A stretch of 64,000 nt of DNA, from contig NZ_LS483446.1 in assembly GCF_900476215.1 (NCBI RefSeq), positions 620,001-684,000 on the forward strand, read 5' to 3'. A program made the position numbers and the translations under genes. The DNA comes from Helicobacter mustelae. Lineage in GTDB: Bacteria > Campylobacterota > Campylobacteria > Campylobacterales > Helicobacteraceae. Shown here piece by piece: positions 26,571 through 35,214 of this stretch; position 1 is the first letter of the stretch; every line of letters begins with the position of its first letter. The notes beneath the pieces are model-generated. The model was not told the origin of the DNA and ran no database searches. It saw only the letters and a program-made list of their open reading frames with translations.

Positions 26571-27016
26571 CCTCCTTCCCTTGCTAATACTCCAGGGTTT
26601 CCCAAGGATTTTGAGATTTTGAGAGTGGTGCTCTGTTTTTGGGTTTTTATTTGAGTTTTTGGTGTGGGTTTTTATTTGATTTTTATCCAAGCAAGAGGGA
26701 TTTTCTTGGTTTCTTTGATTCAAACAGCGTGGGAAGTGTTTGTTTTCTTGTCTCTCAAGGATCTTTTTTCATTCAAAGCCAAAAAACCAAGTTTCTTATG
26801 TCTTTAATCAGGTTAAAATTTTATTTTCAGTGATCTTGGAGGTGGGAGGATTTGGCTAAGAGCAAGAAAATGACGGAAAGATTCTAGGGGGTGATGGAGA
26901 AATTCTACAAAGATCTAAAGATAAGAAGAAGCCTAGAAGAAGCTTACGAAAATAAAAAATGCTAGGGCAGAGAGGAGAAACTCCTCTCTTTGGTGAAGTT
27001 AAATATTGTCTAGTCT
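26571..27016. other. T-rich non-coding spacer
   Basis: No gene is supported. The first 250 bases are T-rich with imperfect repeats of GGGTTTTTATTTGAGTTTTT-like units. The end carries the hairpin listed separately, downstream of the porin gene. Confidence 0.4.
26969..26989 (-). terminator. Hairpin downstream of the first Hof-like porin gene
   Basis: AGAGAGGAG / CTCCTCTCT form a 9-bp stem with an AAA loop, 28 bases past the stop. In the minus-strand transcript a T-rich run (CATTTTTTATTTT) starts about 10 bases after the stem, so it is a plausible but imperfect intrinsic terminator. Confidence 0.55.
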
Positions 27017-28387
27017 TTAGAAGCTATAGGTGAAACTAAACATAAAGTTACTGCGGTCTTGCGTAACATTTTTGGTTGCCTTGAAGGGAGAACCAGGAAG
27101 ATAGTAGCTCCCAGGATTGTTGGGAATCAAGGCAATCACATAGCCTTTATGCAATGTGGCGGTTTGCCATTCTAGCTTGAACCACATTTTAAAGTACTTG
27201 TTAACTGTGTAATAGAGGTTGAATGGTATGGATGCTTCGTTTTCAAAAGGAGAACGAGTGATTCTTCCCAAAATCCTCCATTCAAGTTTCCCACCAAGAT
27301 GGCTTCCACCTACATAAATATATCCTGACTTTGCATTTTTGGTAAGAGCTGCGGTCATCCCACCCATTTGATAAACGGTGCTTGACCAGTAGTTCCATGG
27401 AATCCAGGGGTTACCGTAGGTACCGAGTTGGGCGTTGGCGTTTCCAAAGTTAAAGTATCCTCCTGCCGCGATATAGTAGTTGTTGATATCCACTTGCTCG
27501 GTGAAATTAAGAGTCTGTGCGTCATGGCCCGCGATGGCTAGATATCTCCATTGCTTAGCTGCTGCTGGGGTATGATGTACATACATGAAGTTAACTGTAG
27601 TTTTAGAGCGCACACCCTGTTTGTTGAAATTAGGATTGCTATCATAAATCAACTTGAGAATGGGGGCAACATAGAAATCCGGTGAAATGTAAACATAGGG
27701 TTGAATATGGAATCCAGATTTAAAGGTGTAGGAAAGTTGGAGGATATGGATACCATAGTTGACGTTATTCATTTGTTTTGGGTTATACCATGGATACATC
27801 CATGAGCCCTCTGCAAACGCACGGCCAAAGGAGCTGTACCACCAGAGATTCAGCCCTTTGTATTTGTAGTCTAGCTCAAAACCCTGTGTATATGCATACA
27901 TGAATTCTGCGCTACTTTCGTAACGGCCGCCTTTGATGCTGAAAACATGATCCGCAGTTCCATCTGCATTGGGTTTTCTGATTTCATATCTGCCATAGAG
28001 GTTATAGATGTTGGCATTGGCAATGACATACCATGCACCAACAACAGAATCCCCACTTTTTAGGTTGAAGTTTTTGTCAAAGTCGGCGTTTCCCCATCTT
28101 CTCGAGTTATCATAGATAAGTCCACCAGCAAAAATACCGATACTGCCCGTGAAGCTTTGTCCAGATTCTTTCTGTTCTTTGGAGAGGAAGTCTGCATCAA
28201 CTTGCGCCTTTACAATGAAGGTACCCCAACTCTCAGTTGGGTAAAGATTCTCTTTCACATTCATAGGCGCATTATTGAAACCTATTCTGTTGAAGCTCGT
28301 GAGGGAGCCAGATGGCTTGAAGTCCATTGCCCCGGCCGAGCCACTCATCGCTACTAAAAGCGTCGTTAGGGAGGAGAGCTTTTTCAA
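27017..28387 (-). CDS. Hof-family outer membrane protein, copy 1
   Basis: 456-residue beta-barrel protein of the Helicobacter outer membrane (Hof) family. Signal peptide about residues 1-20 (LTTLLVAMSGSAGA). The mature protein has many aromatic-rich amphipathic strands and ends FMFSFTYSF, the C-terminal phenylalanine used for outer membrane insertion. It starts with TTG after AAAGGAATAAACA. The next gene upstream (28621-29976) encodes a close paralogue sharing FNKIGFNNAPMNVKE-type and SKEQKESGQSFTG blocks, so the pair is a tandem duplication. Likely a porin or surface protein; the substrate is unknown. Confidence 0.82.
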   Translation of the reverse strand: MKKLSSLTTLLVAMSGSAGAMDFKPSGSLTSFNRIGFNNAPMNVKENLYPTESWGTFIVKAQVDADFLSKEQKESGQSFTGSIGIFAGGLIYDNSRRWGNADFDKNFNLKSGDSVVGAWYVIANANIYNLYGRYEIRKPNADGTADHVFSIKGGRYESSAEFMYAYTQGFELDYKYKGLNLWWYSSFGRAFAEGSWMYPWYNPKQMNNVNYGIHILQLSYTFKSGFHIQPYVYISPDFYVAPILKLIYDSNPNFNKQGVRSKTTVNFMYVHHTPAAAKQWRYLAIAGHDAQTLNFTEQVDINNYYIAAGGYFNFGNANAQLGTYGNPWIPWNYWSSTVYQMGGMTAALTKNAKSGYIYVGGSHLGGKLEWRILGRITRSPFENEASIPFNLYYTVNKYFKMWFKLEWQTATLHKGYVIALIPNNPGSYYLPGSPFKATKNVTQDRSNFMFSFTYSF

Positions 28388-28598
28388 TGTTTATTCCTTT
28401 TTTTTTGGATCTACTAAAATAAAGTTTCATGATGCCTACCCCATGTGCAATATCTTGACAAAGACTCGACATCTACCGAAATTCTATCGAAAAATTCTAA
28501 ATTTATTAATTTTTGTATAAAAAAATCTTGAAATATTAATAAAAATGTTATATTTATTACAAAGCTTAAGGTTTTATAAAGGAGGTAATTTATCTTAC

Positions 28599-28618
28599 AC
28601 CAGGGAAGATTCCCTGGT
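28599..28618 (-). terminator. Hairpin downstream of the second Hof-like porin gene
   Basis: ACCAGGGA / TCCCTGGT make an 8-bp stem with a 4-base loop three bases past the porin stop (28621). The minus-strand transcript continues with GTAAGATAAATTACCTCC rather than a T-run, so termination strength is doubtful; it may instead stabilise the 3' end. Confidence 0.45.
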
Positions 28619-28620
28619 TT

Positions 28621-29976
28621 CTAGAAGCCATAAGTCAGTATAATCATAGCTTGACTGCGGTCTTGTGTAATGCTTTTTTTGATTCGAAAGGGTGAAGCAT
28701 CAATATCTAGTGTCGAGCTTGTGGTAAAGACAAATCCCGCATGTGTTGTTACTCTCTGCCACTCTAGCTTGAACCATATGCGAAAATGTTTGTTAAAGGT
28801 GTAGTAGAGATTGAGTGGGATTGCCTTTTCATCCGCGCGAATTGAATAGGTTAATCTCCCCAAAATATCCCATTTGAAATTTCCATGTTGCCCGCCACCA
28901 TAGATGTAGCCTGTCTTTGCATCTTTGGTAACAGCATTAGACACAGCACTCATGTTATAAACGGTATTTGTCCAAAAATCCCATGGGCCAATCGCCCCAT
29001 TTCCATAAGTTCCAATCTGCGCATTACCATTGCCAAAGTTCTGATACCATCCAGCCCCGATGTAATAATTATTAATATCCACTTGCTGCAAAATTGCAAG
29101 AGTATGCCCCTCTTTTCCTGTTAGGAATTGATAGGCCCACTGTTTGCTTGCTGCAGGGGTGTTAAAGGAGGACATAAAAATGACTCTTGTCACAGATCGC
29201 ACGCCCTCTCTGTTGAAGCCGGGATTGCTGTCATATTTGGCCTCTATGATGGGGGCAACATAGAAATCTGGCGAAAAATAAACAAATGGCGAAATATAAA
29301 ACCCTGAATTAAAACTATAGGAAGCCTTGAGAACATGGATGCCATAGTTGGTGTTGTTCATTTTTTTGCGTGCATAAAAATCATAAATCCACTCAGAATA
29401 CGCAAATCCGCGGCCAAAGGAGCTAAACCACCAAAGTTCTAAGCCTTTGTATCGATAATCTAGCTCAAAGCCTTGGTTAAAACCGCTCATGAACATCGCA
29501 GTGCTCTTATAACGTCCTCCCTTTATGGTAAAGATATGTTCTGCAGTTCCATCTGCATTGGGTCTTTGTATTTGGTATTGGAGATAGAGATTATAAAGTA
29601 CGCCATTTGTGATGATGTAGTTGGTCCCAGCGATGGAGTCTCCGCTTTTGACATGGAAATTCCTTTCAAAGTCCACATTCCCCCATCTTCTAGTGTCATC
29701 ATAGATTATGCCACCTGCAAGAAATCCAATGCCGCCAGTAAAACTCTGCCCTGATTCTTTTTGCTCTTTTGTAAGGAAATCCCCATCCACCTGCACCCTA
29801 GCGATCAAGGTTCCAAAAGTGTCGGTAGGATAACGTCCTTCTTTTACATTCATAGGAGCATTGTTAAACCCGATTTTGTTAAATGTTTCCACAGCACCAG
29901 AGATTTTTGCATCCATGCCTTGGAGAGTGTTGCTAGAAATTGCAAGAAATGCCAAGGAAATGTAAACCTTTTTCAT
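28621..29976 (-). CDS. Hof-family outer membrane protein, copy 2 (HofB-like position)
   Basis: 451-residue outer membrane beta-barrel. Signal peptide residues 1-19 (ISLAFLAISSNTLQG). Conserved blocks shared with the neighbouring paralogue include FNNAPMNVKEGRYPTD, LTKEQKESGQSFTGGIG and VQVDGDF. The C-terminus is IILTYGF. It lies next to pyrB, which is where hofB (HP1083) lies in H. pylori, so it may be the orthologue and the downstream copy a duplicate. ATG with AGGAAACG ribosome site. Confidence 0.82.
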   Translation of the reverse strand: MKKVYISLAFLAISSNTLQGMDAKISGAVETFNKIGFNNAPMNVKEGRYPTDTFGTLIARVQVDGDFLTKEQKESGQSFTGGIGFLAGGIIYDDTRRWGNVDFERNFHVKSGDSIAGTNYIITNGVLYNLYLQYQIQRPNADGTAEHIFTIKGGRYKSTAMFMSGFNQGFELDYRYKGLELWWFSSFGRGFAYSEWIYDFYARKKMNNTNYGIHVLKASYSFNSGFYISPFVYFSPDFYVAPIIEAKYDSNPGFNREGVRSVTRVIFMSSFNTPAASKQWAYQFLTGKEGHTLAILQQVDINNYYIGAGWYQNFGNGNAQIGTYGNGAIGPWDFWTNTVYNMSAVSNAVTKDAKTGYIYGGGQHGNFKWDILGRLTYSIRADEKAIPLNLYYTFNKHFRIWFKLEWQRVTTHAGFVFTTSSTLDIDASPFRIKKSITQDRSQAMIILTYGF

Positions 29977-30269
29977 ATCGTTTCCTGTTTAGTGGGATAA
30001 AATCTGCCATGATAGTTTAGCGATTTTGGAATCTAACTACCCTTGTTTTTTACGATTGATGTCTTCTGCAGATTCTCCACGCTTATGCTAGCATATCATT
30101 TGTTTTTTGTTATCTCTTTAAGTTTCCAAAATAAAAAATATGTGTAAAAACTATACAGAGAAAAATTTTCCAAAAAGTCAGTTCATAATACACAAGTGTT
30201 CCATGGCGATTTCATAGCACCTTAGGGAATTTTCCTGCGATTGTTAGTGGTATTTTTTGGTGATTTTTC
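29977..30269. other. Porin promoter region with a perfect 12-bp palindrome
   Basis: No gene is seen. TATGCTAGCATA at 30084-30095 is a perfect palindrome located about 110 bases upstream of the porin start; it could be a regulator-binding site or chance. The remainder is AT-rich and holds the end of the pyrB transcript. Confidence 0.35.
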
Positions 30270-31154
30270 CTAGGGGTTTTCCTGGGTGATGCAGTACTCC
30301 ATCACTGCCATACGGATAAGTACTCCATTGCTTACTTGATCAAGGACTTTGCAGCGAGGATCTTTTAGGACCTCATCCCCTAAATCGATATTATGATGTA
30401 CCGGCCCTGGATGCAATACAATAAGATCATGATAGCCTAGGATTTCTTTGGTGATGCAAAAATCCCTGGCATAGTCCTGCAAGGAGCCATAGATTTGATA
30501 ATCATGGCGCTCTGTTTGTGTGCGAAGGCTAATGAGGATATCAAGATTTTTGAGGGATTCTTTGAGATTGTGTGTGGTTTTTAGCGTGGTTTCAGGGAGA
30601 AAATGTGGGGGTGCAATCAAAGTAATCTCTAGTCCAAAGCGCGAGAGAAGTTCGATATTGCTATTTGCAACTCGAGAGTTTTTGATATCTCCAACAATCC
30701 CCACGCGCTTGCCCTCCACCTTCCCATCAAAGTGATTAAAGATAGTTAGTAGATCTAGGAGGGCCTGGGTAGGATGAGCATGTGCGCCATCTCCTCCATT
30801 GATGATGGGACAGTTCACATATCTTGCGAGATGCTCACCCGCACCCGCATTCTTGTGTCGAATGATGATTGCATGCGGGTGCATGGCATTGAGATTTGCA
30901 GCGGTATCACCGATGGTTTCTCCCTTGCTCGTGGAGCTTCTTGAGACATCTAGCCTTATCACACTTGCTCCTAGATTTTTTGCTGCAATCTCAAAGCTGC
31001 TGAGTGTGCGCGTAGAATTTTCAAAAAATGCAGTGATGATGAGCTTATCCTCTAGGGGTTTTTTTGCCAATTTTTTGGGATAGGAATTTGCCTTTTTTAA
31101 AATCTCTAAAATCTCCAAAATCTCAAGGTCGCTTGTTTTGATGAGGTGGCGCAT
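30270..31154 (-). CDS. pyrB: Aspartate carbamoyltransferase catalytic chain
   Basis: Joins carbamoyl phosphate and aspartate in pyrimidine synthesis. 294 residues. Carbamoyl-phosphate binding is seen in [27 protein letters not shown]; other family blocks are [35 protein letters not shown] and [15 protein letters not shown]. No regulatory chain (pyrI) is adjacent. Divergent from the lipoprotein-tlyA-ribF genes, as in H. pylori gene order. Confidence 0.95.
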   Translation of the reverse strand: MRHLIKTSDLEILEILEILKKANSYPKKLAKKPLEDKLIITAFFENSTRTLSSFEIAAKNLGASVIRLDVSRSSTSKGETIGDTAANLNAMHPHAIIIRHKNAGAGEHLARYVNCPIINGGDGAHAHPTQALLDLLTIFNHFDGKVEGKRVGIVGDIKNSRVANSNIELLSRFGLEITLIAPPHFLPETTLKTTHNLKESLKNLDILISLRTQTERHDYQIYGSLQDYARDFCITKEILGYHDLIVLHPGPVHHNIDLGDEVLKDPRCKVLDQVSNGVLIRMAVMEYCITQENP

Positions 31155-31233
31155 GTTGTCTCCGCTCTGTTAGAATTTTATTATTATTTTATCTCAAAAA
31201 CATGGTCTCAAAAACATTGGAAGTGGTGAAGTT

Positions 31234-31719
31234 TTGCAGAGAATCTTAGTTTTAATCATGCTCCTTTTTTTGGAAGGATGTAATACTTTTTTTGGTCAAG
31301 AAGATGGAGTAGACATCCTGGCAGAAAAAAAGGTGCAGGCCAGCCGCAAGGCTGAGATCATTGAAAATCACAAGATTCTCATGACCATGGTAGTCACCTA
31401 TCTCAATGAAGTAAGCGAGCTTGCCTACTATAATCGCAAGTATTTTTTTGTAGAAATCTTCCAGGAAGACAGTAGCAGTGATGCCCCATTGATTGATTAT
31501 TTTTTGAATGGGCAAAAATCCCTGTGGGTGCGGGAGATTCATGAGGATGAATTTGACAAAATCCTCATCCCCAGAAACAAATGGAGCAAATGCTTTTTGG
31601 TGGCTTTTCATGATCTTAATGAATTAGAGAGTAGGGACATGGTCTTAAAAGCAGAGGTCTCATCCATGGGGACCATGACTTTTGATTTTAGTTTCAAGAC
31701 TCTTCCTATGCAGTTTTGA
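31234..31719 (+). CDS. Putative lipoprotein of unknown function
   Basis: 161 residues, starting with TTG. The N-terminus QRILVLIMLLFLEGC is a short lipoprotein signal with the modified cysteine at about residue 16 (lipobox LEGC is slightly atypical). The remainder is mixed helix and strand with no motif I recognise. It overlaps tlyA by TGATG. The position between pyrB and tlyA matches a hypothetical lipoprotein gene (HP1085) in H. pylori, so it is a conserved epsilonproteobacterial gene rather than a recent arrival. Confidence 0.75.
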   Translation: MQRILVLIMLLFLEGCNTFFGQEDGVDILAEKKVQASRKAEIIENHKILMTMVVTYLNEVSELAYYNRKYFFVEIFQEDSSSDAPLIDYFLNGQKSLWVREIHEDEFDKILIPRNKWSKCFLVAFHDLNELESRDMVLKAEVSSMGTMTFDFSFKTLPMQF

Positions 31720-32432
31720 TGCGTCTAGATGTTTTTCTTTCCCAGAGATTTTCTTTGAGTCGAGAGAAATCTGCTGCTTTGATTAAGGGAGGAAAAGTCA
31801 AGATGGAGGGCAAAATCCTCAATAAAGCAAGTTTTCAAGTTGATGGGCTAGAGGATTTTATCGAGCTTTGTGAGTTGCCTCGCTTTGTCTCTAGGGCTGG
31901 AGAGAAGCTCTATGGCTTTTTGCAGGGATGGGATTTAAGCGGGTGGTGCGTGCTAGATGTGGGTGCGAGCATGGGAGGATTTAGCCAGGTGGCATTGCTA
32001 CTTGGTGCAAAAGAGGTGCATTGTGTGGATGTGGGCAGGAATCAATTGAGTGAGGTTTTGCGCAAGGATACTCGCATAGAGGTTTATGAGGAATGTGATA
32101 TTCGAGATTTTCTCCCTAGGGATGGGAGAGAGGGATATGATTTGCTGTTATGTGATTTGAGTTTTATTGGGATTGAGAAGATTTTTTTTGCGCTATCAAA
32201 ATGGAGTAAAAACATGGTTTTACTCTTTAAGCCACAATTTGAAGTGGGCAGAAATGTCAAGCGCAACAAAAAAGGTGTGGTGTGTGATCAGGATGCCATT
32301 ATGAAGGCATTGGGGGATTTTCGGACTTATGTGGATTTGCAGGGCTATGAGATTATCAGGGAGCAAAAATCTATCTTGAAGGGAAAGGCAGGGAATGAGG
32401 AATTTTTCTTATTTTTGCAACGAAGAGATTGA
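31719..32432 (+). CDS. tlyA: TlyA-family rRNA 2'-O-methyltransferase (haemolysin A family)
   Basis: 237 residues. The N-terminal S4 RNA-binding domain (MRLDVFLSQRFSLSREKSAALIKGG, residues 1-60) is followed by an FtsJ-type SAM methyltransferase domain with VLDVGASMGGFSQVALLLGA (motif I), LLLCDLSFIGIEKI and LLFKPQFEVG. The K-D-K-E-type catalytic residues fit RrmJ-like enzymes. Members methylate 16S/23S rRNA and influence capreomycin sensitivity; a haemolysin role is historical. The ATG at the TGATG overlap was preferred to a TTG three bases earlier. Confidence 0.92.
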   Translation: MRLDVFLSQRFSLSREKSAALIKGGKVKMEGKILNKASFQVDGLEDFIELCELPRFVSRAGEKLYGFLQGWDLSGWCVLDVGASMGGFSQVALLLGAKEVHCVDVGRNQLSEVLRKDTRIEVYEECDIRDFLPRDGREGYDLLLCDLSFIGIEKIFFALSKWSKNMVLLFKPQFEVGRNVKRNKKGVVCDQDAIMKALGDFRTYVDLQGYEIIREQKSILKGKAGNEEFFLFLQRRD

Positions 32433-33240
32433 AGAGCTTGCCATTGGCAAATTTGATGGTGTGCATTTGGGACATCAGAGATTATTGCAAGAGCTAGGTA
32501 GCTTTGGTGGGGTTTTGATTATCACACAAAATCCGCAGAAAAAGTCTGATGGGGCTTTGAGTAATCTCTCTTGGCGCCAAACATGGATTAAGCAAAAGGT
32601 TTTTTTTCTAGAGTTTGAGGCTATTAAAGAATGGAGCGGGGAGGAATTTCTCTGCTTTTTGAAAGAGCATTTTAAAAAGCTCAAAAAGCTTGTCGTGGGC
32701 TATGATTTTTGTTTTGGCAGGGCGCGGCAGTATACCAGCAGGGATTTATGCCATTTGTTTGATGGGGATGTGGTGATTGTGCCTGAGGTTATAGAGAAGG
32801 GCATTCCTGTGCACACACAAAAGATTAAAGAATTACTGCTCTTAGGCGAGCTGTCTTTGGCAAATCTTTTGCTAGGTAGAGACTATCAGATTCAGGGTGC
32901 TGTGATTAAGGGGCAGGGCCTTGGCAGAAAGAGCCTTTATCCCACCTTCAATCTCAGGGTCCAAAATTATGTCATCCCCAAAGATGGGGTTTATGCAGGA
33001 TATGTGCAGGATGGAGAGGATAGGATTGCTTGTGCTATCTTTGTGGGAGTGCGCAGTACAGATGGGGCCTTTAGCATAGAGGTGCATTTATTAGAGAAGT
33101 TTAGAGAGTTTGGGCATATGACCTTGCAATTTAGGGAGCGTATCCGCGATAATCTTAGCTTTGCAAATTTAAAAGATCTCAAAAAACAAATCACCCAAGA
33201 TTTGCAAAACATCAAAAATATACTAAAATTGGATTCTTAA
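32395..33240 (+). CDS. ribF: Bifunctional riboflavin kinase / FAD synthetase
   Basis: Makes FMN and FAD. 281 residues: an N-terminal nucleotidyltransferase domain with AIGKFDGVHLGHQRLL and VVGYDFCFGRARQYTSRDL, then a C-terminal kinase domain with IKGQGLGRKSLYPTFNL and DGVYAGYVQ. The start lies inside the tlyA 3' end (38-base overlap), which keeps the conserved N-terminus; the overlap suggests coupled translation. Confidence 0.93.
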   Translation: MRNFSYFCNEEIEELAIGKFDGVHLGHQRLLQELGSFGGVLIITQNPQKKSDGALSNLSWRQTWIKQKVFFLEFEAIKEWSGEEFLCFLKEHFKKLKKLVVGYDFCFGRARQYTSRDLCHLFDGDVVIVPEVIEKGIPVHTQKIKELLLLGELSLANLLLGRDYQIQGAVIKGQGLGRKSLYPTFNLRVQNYVIPKDGVYAGYVQDGEDRIACAIFVGVRSTDGAFSIEVHLLEKFREFGHMTLQFRERIRDNLSFANLKDLKKQITQDLQNIKNILKLDS

Positions 33241-33285
33241 AACCCAAAAAATCCATCTATCCATCCTAAAAGCTAAGGAAGTGAA

Positions 33286-35214
33286 ATGCTAGAAAAACAA
33301 GATTTGGTGATGCTAGAAAAAATGTCTAATACATTGAAATTTTTATGTGCAGATATGGTGCAGCAGGCAAACAGCGGGCATCCTGGCGTTGCCATGGGGT
33401 TGTCTGATGTAATGAGCGTACTAGGGATGCACTTAAAGATAAATCCCAAAAATCCCACCTGGATCAATCGCGATCGGATTGTCTTTAGTGGTGGACATGC
33501 ATCTGCGCTTATTTATGCACTGCTGCATTTGTGGGGATTTGATGTAAGCTTGCAGGATCTCAAAGCCTTTCGTCAAAAAAATTCTAAAACTCCTGGGCAT
33601 CCAGAATTTGGACACACAGAGGGTGTAGAAATGACCACAGGTCCCTTAGGTCAGGGTGTGGCCAATGCAGTGGGATTTGCACTTGGAGCAAAGTATGCGC
33701 AAAAGCACTTTGGAAGTGCCATCGATCATAAAGTTTATTGTATTTGTGGGGATGGGGATTTGCAAGAGGGCATTAGCTATGAGGCAAGCTCTATTGCAGG
33801 ACATCATAAGCTTAATAATCTTATTTTGCTCTATGATAGCAATCACATCACTATTGAGGGGGATACAAGCATTGCTATTAGCGAGGATATTTCTCTGCGA
33901 TTTGTATCTCAGGGATGGGAAGTCTTGGAATGTGATGGACATGATTTCATGGCTATTGATGCGGTGCTTAAACGTGCAAGAGAGGGGGAAGATGCACAGG
34001 GGCAAAAGAAACCAACGTTGATTATTATGCATACCAAGATTGGTAAAGGTGCAGTGGGGTTAGAGGGCAGTCACAAAACCCATGGCGCACCCCTGGGAGC
34101 AGATGTAATCAAAGCCAGTAAAGAGGCCCTAGGATTTGATGGCACACAAAGCTTCTTCATCCCTGAAGATGTGCTGCTGCGTTTTAGAAATGTCGCAGAG
34201 ATGGGAGCTAGTGCCAATAAGATCTGGCAGGATCAAAATCAAGATGCACAAAAACACATCCAAGCCTTTGTGCAAAGGGATTTTTCAAAAATTATTTATC
34301 CCAGATTTGAAAAAGGTGAGAAAATCGCCACTAGAGTGAGCAATGGCAAGATTCTCAATGCTATCAGTGAGGCAGTGGCAGGATTTATCGGAGGGAGTGC
34401 GGATCTCTCTCCATCCAATAACACTAATCTAAACCACAGTCCCTCTTTCCCCGATGGGAAAAATCTGCATTTTGGCATCCGTGAGCATGCCATGGGAGGG
34501 ATTAGTAATGGTCTGGCAAATTATGGATTATATCTGCCTTTTTGTGCGACATTTTTTGTCTTTAGTGACTATCTCTCTCCCAGCATTCGCATCGCAAGCA
34601 TCATGCGCTCAAAAGTCTTTTATATTTTTACTCATGATAGCATTGGGGTTGGTGAAGATGGAGCCACGCATCAACCCATCGAGCAATTAAGCCATTTTCG
34701 AGCGATGCCAAATCTCATTGTCTACCGCCCTGCAGATGCCAATGAAAACATCTCTTGTTGGAAGCATGCGCTGCATTATCAGGGTCCTTGCATGTTTGTA
34801 CTTTCGCGCCAAAATCTTGAAGTTTGCACGCCCCAAAATAGTGATATATCCCAAGGTGCATATGTGCTAAAGCAGACTAAAAATGCCAGAATCACTTTGC
34901 TTGCCAGTGGTAGTGAAGTCTCTTTGGCGCTTAGAAGTGCGCAGGCTTTAGAGAGCGAGGGAATTACTACGGGGGTGGTGAGTGTGCCAAGCCTTGATCT
35001 CTTTCTTGCCCAAGACAAAGCAAGGCAGAGGGATATCCTTGGTGATGGTAGAGTGTTAGCTATTGAAGCAGCGCGCAGTTATGAATGGTATGCCTTGGCA
35101 GAGGATGTGGTGATGATGGAGGGTTTTGGCGCCTCTGCAAAGGGTGAGGAATTGTTTGAGAGTTTTGGATTTTGTGTGGCAAACATCCTCAAAAGAGCAA
35201 AGGCATTGCTTTGA
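33286..35214 (+). CDS. tkt: Transketolase
   Basis: Transfers two-carbon units in the non-oxidative pentose phosphate pathway using thiamine diphosphate. 642 residues. Seen are NSGHPGVAMGLSDVM, GDGDLQEGISYEASSIAGHHKLNNLILLYDSN (cofactor motif), GGSADLSPSNN, and FGIREHAMGGISNGLANYGLYLPFCATFFVFSDY. AAGGAAGTGAA precedes the ATG. Its TGA overlaps the TTG start of addB. Confidence 0.96.
   Translation: MLEKQDLVMLEKMSNTLKFLCADMVQQANSGHPGVAMGLSDVMSVLGMHLKINPKNPTWINRDRIVFSGGHASALIYALLHLWGFDVSLQDLKAFRQKNSKTPGHPEFGHTEGVEMTTGPLGQGVANAVGFALGAKYAQKHFGSAIDHKVYCICGDGDLQEGISYEASSIAGHHKLNNLILLYDSNHITIEGDTSIAISEDISLRFVSQGWEVLECDGHDFMAIDAVLKRAREGEDAQGQKKPTLIIMHTKIGKGAVGLEGSHKTHGAPLGADVIKASKEALGFDGTQSFFIPEDVLLRFRNVAEMGASANKIWQDQNQDAQKHIQAFVQRDFSKIIYPRFEKGEKIATRVSNGKILNAISEAVAGFIGGSADLSPSNNTNLNHSPSFPDGKNLHFGIREHAMGGISNGLANYGLYLPFCATFFVFSDYLSPSIRIASIMRSKVFYIFTHDSIGVGEDGATHQPIEQLSHFRAMPNLIVYRPADANENISCWKHALHYQGPCMFVLSRQNLEVCTPQNSDISQGAYVLKQTKNARITLLASGSEVSLALRSAQALESEGITTGVVSVPSLDLFLAQDKARQRDILGDGRVLAIEAARSYEWYALAEDVVMMEGFGASAKGEELFESFGFCVANILKRAKALL

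Noticed and set aside
26639-26833. 64-codon plus-strand frame after the exported protease-like gene
   Set aside because: Phe-rich translation of a T-rich repeat tract, no ribosome site, no conserved pattern.
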